A stretch of 6,456 bases of DNA, taken from assembly GCA_900772445.1 (NCBI GenBank), contig CAAHEL010000032.1:1-6456 (forward strand). Reading direction: 5' to 3'. Under the pieces are notes generated by a model that did not search any database, was not told the origin of the DNA, and worked only from the letters and a program-made list of their open reading frames with translations. Positions 1 through 5,623 of the stretch are shown piece by piece (the first letter of the stretch is position 1; each line of letters begins with the position of its first letter). Origin of the DNA: Bacilli bacterium (GTDB taxonomy: Bacteria > Bacillota_I > Bacilli_A > RF39 > UBA660). Made by a program: the position numbers and the translations under genes.

Positions 1-11
1 AATTCTATAAC

Positions 12-42
12 AAAAAAGAGACTAAATTTATCATTTAATCTC
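12..42 (-). terminator. Rho-independent terminator after recA
   Basis: On the minus strand a 9-position stem (GAGATTAAA against TTTAGTCTC, with one A-C mismatch) and a 7-nt loop are followed directly by six T. It starts 5 nt after the recA stop codon. The mismatch and the AT-rich arms make it a moderate rather than a strong hairpin, but its position and U-tract are typical. Confidence 0.8.
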
Positions 43-47
43 TATAA

Positions 48-1106
48 TTATTCATTAGTTTCTACAGAACTCTTGCTATCTTTCTTCGCTTTTTTAGATT
101 CCTTATCTTTTTTACCAATACCATAATATTCTCTAACTTTTTTATCAATTTCTTTTGAAAGTTCCTTATTATCCTTAAAAAGCATCTTAACATTTTCCTT
201 GCCTTGTCCTATTTTATTACCATTATAAGAATACCAAGCACCACTTTTTTCAATAATATTTGCTTCAGTTGCTAAATCAACTAATTCCCCTTCATAAGAA
301 ACACCTTGACCGTACATTATATCAACAACAGCAGTCTTAAAAGGTGGAGCAACCTTGTTTTTAACAACCTTAATATTAGTTCTATTACCAATAACATCAG
401 TACCTTGTTTAATTTGTTCTCCTCTTCTAATATCTAATCTAACCGAAGAATAATACTTTAATGCCTTACCACCTGGAGTAGTTTCAGGATTACCAAACAT
501 TACACCGACTTTTTCTCTTAATTGATTAATAAAAATAACAATAGTATTTGTCTTGTTAATTGAACCAGACAATTTTCTTAATGCTTGACTCATAAGGCGG
601 GCTTGAAGTCCAACGTGTGAGTCTCCCATTTCACCATCAATTTCAGCTTGTGGAACCAATGCAGCAACCGAGTCAATTACAATTACATTAACTGCCTCAC
701 TTTTTACTAGCGCATCACATATTTCCAACGCTTGTTCTCCAGTATCTGGTTGAGATAATAACAATTCATTTATATCAACACCTAAATTAGAAGCATAAAC
801 CGGATCTAAAGAATGTTCCGCATCAATAAATGCTGCTCTTCCACCTTCCTTTTGAATTTCAGCAATAGCGTGCAAAGCAAAAGTAGTCTTTCCAGAAGAT
901 TCAGGCCCATATATTTCAATAATCCTCCCTTTAGGATAACCACCAACTCCTAATGCTATATCTAATGAAATTGAACCACTAGGACAAACATCAATTTCAG
1001 TATTTTCCTGTTCCCCCAGTTTCATAATTGCCCCTTTTCCAAATTGCTTTTCTATGTCAGCAAGCACTTGCGACAATGCCTTATCTTTTTCTAAAACTTT
1101 ACCCAT
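48..1106 (-). CDS. recA: RecA recombinase
   Basis: RecA is the cytoplasmic ATP-dependent strand-exchange protein. It forms filaments on single-stranded DNA, drives homologous recombinational repair, and triggers LexA self-cleavage in the SOS response. In the 352-residue product the Walker A motif GPESSGKT is at 67-74, the catalytic Glu (DAEHSLDP) at 97, Walker B VIVID at 141-145, loop L1 around 155-170, loop L2 from about 200, and the RecA signature ALKYYSSVRLDIRR at 215-228. The length is normal. The C-terminal tail (from about 331) is rich in Lys, Asp and Ser rather than strongly acidic as in E. coli. I chose the ATG at 1106 because AGAAGGGAG lies just before it; an upstream in-frame GTG at 1124 would absorb that ribosome binding site and add six residues atypical of RecA. 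The gene is a single unit between two terminators, with its own promoter and SOS box. Confidence 0.98.
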   Translation of the reverse strand: MGKVLEKDKALSQVLADIEKQFGKGAIMKLGEQENTEIDVCPSGSISLDIALGVGGYPKGRIIEIYGPESSGKTTFALHAIAEIQKEGGRAAFIDAEHSLDPVYASNLGVDINELLLSQPDTGEQALEICDALVKSEAVNVIVIDSVAALVPQAEIDGEMGDSHVGLQARLMSQALRKLSGSINKTNTIVIFINQLREKVGVMFGNPETTPGGKALKYYSSVRLDIRRGEQIKQGTDVIGNRTNIKVVKNKVAPPFKTAVVDIMYGQGVSYEGELVDLATEANIIEKSGAWYSYNGNKIGQGKENVKMLFKDNKELSKEIDKKVREYYGIGKKDKESKKAKKDSKSSVETNE

Positions 1107-1110
1107 AATT

Positions 1111-1119
1111 CTCCCTTCT
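1111..1119 (-). promoter_or_regulatory. Ribosome binding site deciding the recA start
   Basis: AGAAGGGAG on the minus strand lies 4 nt before the ATG at 1106. It falls inside the alternative reading that would begin at the GTG at 1124, so it supports the shorter 352-residue protein. Confidence 0.8.
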
Positions 1120-1135
1120 ATCACAGTACAAACAT

Positions 1136-1164
1136 ATTTTATAATACATTCAAGTATTTGTCAA
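1136..1164 (-). promoter_or_regulatory. recA promoter (sigma-A type)
   Basis: On the minus strand a perfect -35 TTGACA (1159-1164) and a -10 TAAAAT (1136-1141) are separated by exactly 17 bp. The predicted transcription start is about 20 nt before the recA ATG. A TATAAA hexamer two bases upstream is an alternative -10 with a 15-bp spacer. The SOS box lies 8 bp upstream of the -35. Confidence 0.85.
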
Positions 1165-1172
1165 TACTTTTT

Positions 1173-1186
1173 CAAACATTTGTTCG
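1173..1186. promoter_or_regulatory. LexA/DinR SOS box upstream of recA
   Basis: The minus strand reads CGAACAAATGTTTG. Compared with the Bacillus DinR/LexA operator CGAACRNRYGTTCG it matches at 13 of 14 positions, with one T in the right half. The position immediately upstream of the recA -35 fits repression by LexA and induction by DNA damage. It implies a Bacillus-type LexA elsewhere in this genome; none is encoded in the window. Confidence 0.85.
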
Positions 1187-1197
1187 TGTTTTTATTC

Positions 1198-1228
1198 AAA
1201 AAAAAGAAAGAACACATTTTCTTTCTTT
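1198..1228 (-). terminator. Terminator after the CFI-box gene
   Basis: On the minus strand AAAGAAAGAA and TTCTTTCTTT form a 10-bp stem with a 6-nt loop, followed by five more T. It starts about 25 nt after the stop codon of the upstream gene and insulates recA, whose SOS box begins 11 bp further on. Confidence 0.88.
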
Positions 1229-1253
1229 AAAATCAAGTTTAATTTAATAGTTA

Positions 1254-1814
1254 TTATTTAGTTTTCTTTTTAACTTTATATTGATTATTCCTAATCTTAT
1301 CACTAATACTTACTACATCAGATTCCTTAACAGTATCATCAATTCCATATAATCTCTTTAAATCATTAACCATTGAAACATATCTAACAGTCGCAGAATC
1401 ATAATCCCTAGTAACAGTTAAATCAACCATTATATCATATAAATAATTTTCATAATAATATGATGCTACTTCTTCTCTTTTATAATCTGAATGTAGTTTA
1501 TCACTAATCTTTGGTCCAACAACTTCATATTCAGCAAGCAAAGGATAAAATTTACTATTTTTAACTAAATAGTTATCTCTAAATTTCCTTAATGTTTCCA
1601 AACAAAAACAATTATCTTCACAACCAAAAATATCGCAAATCGCAGTAGTTAAAAAGCAACCACTACTTGAATAATCACTTCTTCTTTCAAATCTACCACA
1701 CGCTTTATCACCTTTAGGATAATACTTACAATATTCAGTACACCAACCTTCATCATAACGATTAGTATCACTTTCATCATAATATCTACAGTCAATACAT
1801 TGATAATACGCCAT
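1254..1814 (-). CDS. Cysteine-rich CFI-box protein of unknown function
   Basis: A 186-residue soluble protein with ten cysteines, all in the first 71 residues. Part 1 (about 5-42) has CxxC at 6-9, then C25, C29 and C39 among many Tyr, which looks like a small metal-binding (probably zinc) knuckle. Part 2 (about 51-83) begins SGCFLTTAICD and ends LRKFRDNYL, the pattern of the CFI-box domain (CFIATAA...LR.FRD..L) found in many bacterial proteins of unknown role. The C-terminal 100 residues are probably alpha-helical and end in a lysine-rich tail. There is no signal peptide or membrane segment. The ATG at 1814 follows a GGGGGTG ribosome binding site. The gene has its own near-perfect promoter and its own terminator, and it occupies the place where Bacillus has cinA between pgsA and recA. 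I do not know its function; metal or redox binding is inference from the cysteines. Confidence 0.85.
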   Translation of the reverse strand: MAYYQCIDCRYYDESDTNRYDEGWCTEYCKYYPKGDKACGRFERRSDYSSSGCFLTTAICDIFGCEDNCFCLETLRKFRDNYLVKNSKFYPLLAEYEVVGPKISDKLHSDYKREEVASYYYENYLYDIMVDLTVTRDYDSATVRYVSMVNDLKRLYGIDDTVKESDVVSISDKIRNNQYKVKKKTK

Positions 1815-1839
1815 AATAACACCCCCAAAAACGATTGTT

Positions 1840-1868
1840 ATTATAACACAAAGTATATATTATGTCAA
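1840..1868 (-). promoter_or_regulatory. Consensus extended promoter of the CFI-box gene
   Basis: On the minus strand TTGACA (1863-1868), a 17-bp spacer and TATAAT (1840-1845) match the sigma-A consensus at all 12 positions. TGT just before the -10 adds an extended -10 element. The start site should lie about 20 nt before the ATG. The -35 begins 9 bp after the U-tract of the pgsA terminator, so this gene is transcribed independently and probably strongly. Confidence 0.92.
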
Positions 1869-1877
1869 AACATAAAT

Positions 1878-1901
1878 AAAAAAAGAAAGATTTTATCTTT
1901 C
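1878..1901 (-). terminator. Terminator overlapping the pgsA stop codon
   Basis: On the minus strand GAAAGAT and ATCTTTC form a perfect 7-bp stem with a 3-nt loop, followed by seven T. The ascending arm is made of the last pgsA codons and the TAA (1893-1895) runs from the arm into the loop. A ribosome at the stop codon would cover the hairpin, so termination may depend on how closely ribosomes follow the polymerase. It ends the gpsB-rnpB-HTH-pgsA unit. Confidence 0.85.
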
Positions 1902-2486
1902 CACTAAATATTCTTTTGCCATCATATAATATTTTATACCAGAAATAACAGATAAAACTGCCGCTAAAACAAGTAGAAAATCTGATACTCTTAAATTAAT
2001 TAATTCAAAAGGAATATTATAGAATAAAGTTAAAGCAAGTCCAAACATTAATGAAGCAGTTTTAAATTTAGCAACCTTTATCGCAGCAACCGCTTTTCCT
2101 TTATTACCAATTATCATCTTAATTGAATCAACAACTATATCTCTAACAACTATAACAACTGCAATAACAGGGCTAACCATACCATCACAAGCAAGTATAA
2201 TTAACACAGAATTAGTAAGCAACTTATCACTAATCGCATCAACCATTTTACCAAAGTCAGTAACCATATTATATTTTCTAGCAACATAACCATCAAAAAA
2301 ATCAGTAATTGATGCAATAACAAAAATAACACCTGCAATTAAATATTTCAAACTAATATAAATATTTCCATTAAATAAATAACTAGGCATATCAATACCA
2401 ACTTTCTCAAATGGAAATAAAAGTAAAACAATAATTATCGCAGACATAATAATTCTAGACATTGTAATCTTATTTGCTGTATTCAT
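1893..2486 (-). CDS. pgsA: Phosphatidylglycerophosphate synthase (CDP-diacylglycerol-glycerol-3-phosphate 3-phosphatidyltransferase)
   Basis: This integral membrane enzyme transfers the phosphatidyl group from CDP-diacylglycerol to glycerol-3-phosphate, the committed step toward phosphatidylglycerol and cardiolipin. The 197-residue protein opens with the NxxNKITMSRI pattern usual for PgsA and carries the complete CDP-alcohol phosphatidyltransferase motif: D62, D65-G66, A69-R70, G79, D83 and D87 in the spacing DGxxAR-x8-GxxxDxxxD. These acidic residues bind the metal and the CDP group. Hydrophobic segments lie near 11-25, 45-60, 93-115, 144-158 and 169-185. The length is typical. The family also includes other head-group transferases; the choice of PgsA rests on the N-terminal pattern and the conserved RodZ-like - pgsA - recA neighbourhood. 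The ATG is 2 nt past the stop codon of the upstream gene, with AGGAGGT as ribosome binding site, so translation is probably coupled. Confidence 0.95.
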   Translation of the reverse strand: MNTANKITMSRIIMSAIIIVLLLFPFEKVGIDMPSYLFNGNIYISLKYLIAGVIFVIASITDFFDGYVARKYNMVTDFGKMVDAISDKLLTNSVLIILACDGMVSPVIAVVIVVRDIVVDSIKMIIGNKGKAVAAIKVAKFKTASLMFGLALTLFYNIPFELINLRVSDFLLVLAAVLSVISGIKYYMMAKEYLVER

Positions 2487-2488
2487 AC

Positions 2489-2956
2489 TTACCTCCTAAT
2501 TGCATAAGTAGTATTCGAATTATATAATTCATTCTTAGTATTATTACTAAAAATAAAGTAACCAACTACTACCAATAATATAACAATAATTATTAAAAAC
2601 AAATACTTATAAACTGAAAAGCCAGACTTTTTAATAGTATAAGGAGACACAACATCTTTTTGAGTAGTCTTCTTTTCATTCTTTGCTTTTTCAATTATCT
2701 CAACAGGTATTTTCGAAGTATAATCAAATAAATATTCATTAAATTCATCAACTAACTTCTCACCATCTAGTCCCAAATACTTAGCATATTCTTTGATAAG
2801 ATTTTTTAAATATAACACATCTTTAAAACTATCCTTATCTCCTTCTTCAAGACTAACTATTTGACTAGGTCTCAACTTCAAATCCTCTGCTGCCTCGTCA
2901 ACCGAGACCCCATTCTCTTCTCTTTTATTCTTTAATTTAGTTCCAATATTTTTCAT
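2489..2956 (-). CDS. Membrane-anchored RodZ-like helix-turn-helix protein
   Basis: A 155-residue protein in three parts: an N-terminal helix-turn-helix domain of the RodZ/Xre kind (about 1-75, KLKNKREENGVSVDEAA then an LRPSQIVSLEEGD recognition region), a charged linker (about 80-112), and one transmembrane helix (about 116-136) followed by only 19 outside residues. RodZ proteins link MreB filaments to the elongasome and shape the cell. The usual extracytoplasmic DUF4115 domain is missing here, so this is a short form. Bacillus has a RodZ-like gene (ymfM) in the same place, next to pgsA. The ATG at 2956 is preferred because GGAAGGA ends 4 nt before it; the in-frame GTG at 2995 lies inside the conserved 3' part of the RNase P RNA. 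I see no separate promoter, so it is probably transcribed through rnpB and is coupled to pgsA. A membrane-bound regulator is the alternative to a shape role. Confidence 0.85.
   Translation of the reverse strand: MKNIGTKLKNKREENGVSVDEAAEDLKLRPSQIVSLEEGDKDSFKDVLYLKNLIKEYAKYLGLDGEKLVDEFNEYLFDYTSKIPVEIIEKAKNEKKTTQKDVVSPYTIKKSGFSVYKYLFLIIIVILLVVVGYFIFSNNTKNELYNSNTTYAIRR
2491..2497 (-). promoter_or_regulatory. pgsA ribosome binding site built from the end of the upstream gene
   Basis: AGGAGGT on the minus strand is made of the two last Arg codons (AGG AGG) and the first base of the TAA stop of the RodZ-like gene. The pgsA ATG follows 4 nt later. This is a full anti-16S match and suggests re-initiation by ribosomes finishing the upstream gene. 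Confidence 0.88.
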
Positions 2957-2974
2957 ATTATCCTTCCAATATAA

Positions 2975-3326
2975 TAATAATATTCTATAAGCCACGTTTT
3001 GTACCCTAAAGGGCGGTAAATATTTATCTATGACTAATCATCCGTTTTAAGATTCATTTCTCAAAAAAACAGTTCCTCTACCAAAATTTGAGTTTCTCGC
3101 TTGCGGGGTTTACCTCGTTTCATTTTACTTATTTCTAAATAAACTCGTTTCTGTGGCACTTTATGTCATTTATATCATAGTTTCCCTTAGACATAAACAA
3201 CGCCGTCAGTTAAACTGCCTTAGGTTATTTTTTCCCTAAGCACAAACACTACTTTCATCTCAGAAAAGTGCGAGCGTGGACTTTCCTCTACATAACAAGT
3301 ATGCAGCATTTACCCGAATATTATTG
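2975..3326 (-). ncRNA. rnpB: RNase P RNA, bacterial type B
   Basis: This is the catalytic RNA that removes 5' leaders from tRNA precursors together with the RnpA protein. On the minus strand the conserved blocks appear in order: GAGGAAAGTCCACGCTCGCA (5' core, P4 strand and CR-I), TGAGATGAAAGTAGTGTT, CTAAGGCAG, AACTGACGGCG, GTGCCACAGAAACGAG, GGTAAACCCCGCAAGCGAG (the L15 loop that pairs with the tRNA CCA end), AAATTTTGGTAGAGGAAC, and ACAAAACGTGGCTTATAGAA at the 3' end. The arrangement is the Bacillus-type (B) form. The ends are set by a perfect 10-bp P1 helix between 3316-3325 and 2976-2985 and are good to a few bases. At about 350 nt it is shorter than the roughly 400 nt of B. subtilis. Its 5' end overlaps the gpsB stop codon, as no gap remains between them, and its 3' end lies about 8 nt from the next ribosome binding site. 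gpsB-rnpB adjacency is also known in Bacillus. Confidence 0.97.
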
Positions 3327-3644
3327 TTCTTTTCCTAAAACAATCTTTTCCAATTGTGAAATTCTTCTAATCAAATCAACATTAGTTATTTCTTTACCAT
3401 CTAATTTAACTGCTTCAATACTAGATTTCAAATTTCTAACTTCTTGTTTTAAATCCTGATTTTCTTGTAATAAACTCTTTCTTTCCTTTTCAAGTTCCTT
3501 AATTATAATATTATACGTATTATAATCTCGAATAATTACATCTAAAAATTTATCTACTTCTTGTAATCTATAACCTCTAGCATCAATCTTAAATTCCTTT
3601 TCTAGTATATCTTGAATAGTTAAAGAAATCTTGTCTCGGTTCAT
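3321..3644 (-). CDS. gpsB: Cell division adaptor GpsB (DivIVA family)
   Basis: GpsB is a small cytoplasmic coiled-coil protein at the inner membrane face of the septum that docks penicillin-binding proteins and other wall synthesis enzymes during the switch between elongation and division. The 107-residue product begins with the DivIVA/GpsB lipid-binding-type domain: ILEKEFK at 13-19, RGY at 23-25 and EVDKFLDVIIRDY at 29-41. Y25, D31, L34 and D35 fall at the same positions as the PBP-binding groove of B. subtilis GpsB. A coiled coil follows (about 42-75), and the C-terminal NVDLIRRISQLEKIVLG (88-104) matches the trimerisation domain that separates GpsB from full-length DivIVA. The ATG follows AGAGGTGAT with a 3-nt gap. 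Two upstream promoters are visible. The neighbouring rnpB on the same strand supports the identification, since Bacillus has the same pair. Confidence 0.94.
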   Translation of the reverse strand: MNRDKISLTIQDILEKEFKIDARGYRLQEVDKFLDVIIRDYNTYNIIIKELEKERKSLLQENQDLKQEVRNLKSSIEAVKLDGKEITNVDLIRRISQLEKIVLGKEQ

Positions 3645-3664
3645 AACATCACCTCTACAATAAA

Positions 3665-3693
3665 ATTATCTCAAAAAATATCGTTTTTGTCAA
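3665..3693 (-). promoter_or_regulatory. Proximal promoter of gpsB and the rnpB operon
   Basis: On the minus strand TTGACA (3688-3693), a 17-bp spacer and GATAAT (3665-3670) match the sigma-A consensus at 11 of 12 positions. The predicted start is about 14 nt before the gpsB ATG. Because I find no convincing promoter in front of rnpB, this is probably also the main source of RNase P RNA. Confidence 0.88.
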
Positions 3694-3737
3694 TTTCAAT
3701 AATTAATTTTTAAACACAATTTTCAAGAACAAAGAAT

Positions 3738-3766
3738 ATTCTAGCATAAAATAACAAAATATGCAA
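3738..3766 (-). promoter_or_regulatory. Possible distal second promoter of gpsB
   Basis: On the minus strand TTGCAT (3761-3766), a 17-bp spacer and TAGAAT (3738-3743) with TGC before the -10 (extended form) make a plausible second start about 90 nt before gpsB. A perfect 10-bp palindrome AGAATATTCT (3733-3742) overlaps the -10. Such matches occur by chance in DNA this AT-rich, so confidence is moderate. Confidence 0.5.
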
Positions 3767-3781
3767 ATTTAACTTTACCTA

Positions 3782-3810
3782 TGGAAATAAATAACAAATT
3801 ATATTATAAT
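3782..3810 (+). promoter_or_regulatory. Possible promoter of the HerA-like gene
   Basis: A perfect -10 TATAAT (3805-3810) with a poor -35 TGGAAA (3782-3787) at 17 bp. It would start transcription near 3817, almost on the ribosome binding site GGTGAT, giving a nearly leaderless message that excludes the upstream ATG at 3781. TATATT at 3800-3805 is another possible -10. Weak evidence in such AT-rich sequence. Confidence 0.3.
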
Positions 3811-3816
3811 AAATAT

Positions 3817-3822
3817 GGTGAT
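3817..3822 (+). promoter_or_regulatory. Ribosome binding site deciding the HerA-like start
   Basis: GGTGAT ends 3 nt before the ATG at 3826. The gpsB site (AGGTGAT, then 3 nt, then ATG) has exactly the same register, and the 103-residue membrane gene (GGAAGTGAT, 3 nt, ATG) is similar. The earlier in-frame ATG at 3781 has no such site. Confidence 0.7.
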
Positions 3823-3825
3823 AAT

Positions 3826-5586
3826 ATGATAGGAACAATAATAAAAATAGAAAATAATATCGTATATTTAAAACCATCAATAGATATATATGAATATGGT
3901 AACTTAATAAATAAACACGTAATATTCGAAGGAAATGCCAAAATAATTGGAGAAATAATCAATATAAATACTAACTTTATAGAAATAACAATAATCGGAG
4001 AAATAATAGATAATACATTTATTAATGGAGACTTAAATAAACCAAGTTTTAAAAGTATATGTAGATTAATAAATAAAAATGATTTAGATATAATCTTTGA
4101 TGCAAATGAAAATGGATTAAAAATAGGCACATCAACACTATATAAAAATTATGAAATAAAACTAAATATAAATAAATTCTTTTCAAACCATTTTGCCATA
4201 TTAGGTAATACCGGTTCAGGAAAAAGCTATGCCGTTGCTAAAATAATACAAAGTATCTTTGATTCACCAGATAAAATACCATTTCGTAGTAACATATTTC
4301 TATTTGATGCATACGGAGAATACCAACAAGCATTAAGTAACATTGGTAAATATAATCAAAATATAAACTACAAACTATATACATCAGATTTAAAAGATAT
4401 AAATACAGAAATAATTAAAATACCATTCTTTTTACTAAAATCAGATGACATAGCACTACTATTAAATGTCGAAGATATAAGACAAATAAATATAATAGAA
4501 AAAGCATTAAAATTAGTAACATATTTTAAAAATAATAACAAAGAAATAATAAAACAGAAAGATGACATCATAGCAAGACACCTACTAGATGTAATTTTCA
4601 GTAGTAAAAATCCCTCTGAAGCAAGAAATAAAATAGTCTCAATACTAACAAAATTCAATACAGAAAATATTAACCTAGAAATAAATTTAACCAAAGGTGG
4701 TTGGACTAGAACATTAAGACAATGCTTATATATCGAGGAAGAAAATAAATTCGCAGATATTGAAATAATAATTAATTACTTAGAAACATTTCTAAATGAT
4801 GACTTCGAATTATCATTCCCAGATGGAAGCATTGAATATACCATTACCGATTATTATAACGCCCTAGAATTTGCACTAATAAGCGAAGGAGTATTTAATA
4901 GTGATAAAATATTTGATTATGCCAACATTCTAAAAGTAAGATTAAATGCCTTAATAAATAGTGATTACGTTAACTATTTTAATTATGATGGATACATAAC
5001 AAGAGAACAATACATAAGGTCACTATTAACTACTAATACCGGAAAAAAAGCACAAGTAATAAACTTCAATATTAACCATATTGATGATAGATTTGCCAAA
5101 ACATTAGTAAAAATATATTCAAAACTATTATTTGATTACATAACCACAATAGAAAAAAGAGCATCTATACCATTTCATATAATCCTTGAAGAAGCACATA
5201 GATATATTCAAAACGATATAGATACAAAAATACTAGGATATAATATATTTGACAGAATAACCAAAGAAGGAAGAAAATTTGGAATACTACTAGGATTAAT
5301 TTCACAAAGACCATCAGAAATATCAGAAACAACAATATCACAATGTAGTAATTTTATAGTATTTAAAATGTTTCATCCAAAAGATTTAAATTTCATACGA
5401 AGTTTCATAACAGAAATAGATGAAAACAAAATAGAAAAAATAAAATCCTTGCATCCAGGAAATTGTATGATATTTGGAAATAGTTTTAAATTACCAACCC
5501 TAATTACAATTGATAAACCAAATCCAGAACCATTAAGTAGTAACTGTGACATTGAAAATATATGGTACATAAACAAAGAAAAGTAA
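3826..5586 (+). CDS. HerA-like hexameric DNA-pumping ATPase (orphan)
   Basis: A HerA-type member of the FtsK/HerA superfamily, ring ATPases that move along or pump double-stranded DNA. Counting from the ATG at 3826 (586 residues), a beta-rich HAS-barrel domain (about 1-75) is followed by Walker A GNTGSGKS (127-134), the HerA strand FLFDAYGEY (158-166), a large alpha-helical insertion (about 190-390), Walker B IILEEAH (452-458, two Glu), the EGRKFG segment with the probable arginine finger (R483), and SQRPSEIS (493-500). All ATPase motifs look intact and the length is normal for the family. It stands alone: the usual partners NurA (archaea), SIR2 or DUF4297 nucleases (bacterial phage defence) are not in the window. 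It diverges from gpsB and converges on two phage-like genes. An upstream ATG (3781) would add 15 residues but has no ribosome binding site. The family is sure; the biological role (defence, repair or mobile element) is not. Confidence 0.92.
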   Translation: MIGTIIKIENNIVYLKPSIDIYEYGNLINKHVIFEGNAKIIGEIININTNFIEITIIGEIIDNTFINGDLNKPSFKSICRLINKNDLDIIFDANENGLKIGTSTLYKNYEIKLNINKFFSNHFAILGNTGSGKSYAVAKIIQSIFDSPDKIPFRSNIFLFDAYGEYQQALSNIGKYNQNINYKLYTSDLKDINTEIIKIPFFLLKSDDIALLLNVEDIRQINIIEKALKLVTYFKNNNKEIIKQKDDIIARHLLDVIFSSKNPSEARNKIVSILTKFNTENINLEINLTKGGWTRTLRQCLYIEEENKFADIEIIINYLETFLNDDFELSFPDGSIEYTITDYYNALEFALISEGVFNSDKIFDYANILKVRLNALINSDYVNYFNYDGYITREQYIRSLLTTNTGKKAQVINFNINHIDDRFAKTLVKIYSKLLFDYITTIEKRASIPFHIILEEAHRYIQNDIDTKILGYNIFDRITKEGRKFGILLGLISQRPSEISETTISQCSNFIVFKMFHPKDLNFIRSFITEIDENKIEKIKSLHPGNCMIFGNSFKLPTLITIDKPNPEPLSSNCDIENIWYINKEK

Positions 5587-5607
5587 CAACAAATTACTTT
5601 TCTTTTT
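5575..5607 (+). terminator. Shared terminator between convergent genes
   Basis: AAAGAAAAGTAA and TTACTTTTCTTT form a perfect 12-bp stem with a 7-nt loop, and the T-run at 5603-5607 follows on the plus strand. The TAA stop of the HerA-like gene closes the left arm. On the minus strand the same hairpin is followed by GTTTATG, a poorer U-tract, but it is the only hairpin after the convergent 108-residue gene (stop at 5624), so it may work in both directions. Confidence 0.85.
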
Positions 5608-5623
5608 GAGTAATAATATATTT

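Noticed and set aside
1107..1124. GTG at 1124 as the recA start (358 residues).
   Set aside because: The ribosome binding site AGAAGGGAG would lie inside the coding region and the six extra residues do not fit RecA; the ATG at 1106 is better.
2957..2995. GTG at 2995 as the start of the RodZ-like gene (168 residues).
   Set aside because: This extension is the conserved 3' end of the RNase P RNA read as protein; the ATG at 2956 has GGAAGGA in front.
3268..3459. A 63-codon plus-strand reading frame.
   Set aside because: It runs antisense across rnpB and gpsB and has no recognisable protein features.
3781..3825. ATG at 3781 as the start of the HerA-like gene (601 residues).
   Set aside because: No ribosome binding site precedes it and a likely -10 lies inside the extra 15 codons; GGTGAT before 3826 is in the register used by gpsB.
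3804..4694. Minus-strand reading frames of 108 codons each opposite the HerA-like gene.
   Set aside because: They are Ile/Leu/Ser-rich shadows of an AT-rich coding strand, without ribosome binding sites; the HerA motifs prove the plus-strand frame.
3826..5586. Heavy use of ATA for Ile in the HerA-like gene, while pgsA uses mostly ATT, as a sign of horizontal transfer.
   Set aside because: The plus strand is rich in A and poor in G throughout, whichever strand the gene is on; minus-strand genes, including the phage-like pair, therefore show ATT and the only plus-strand gene shows ATA. Replication-strand skew explains it without transfer.
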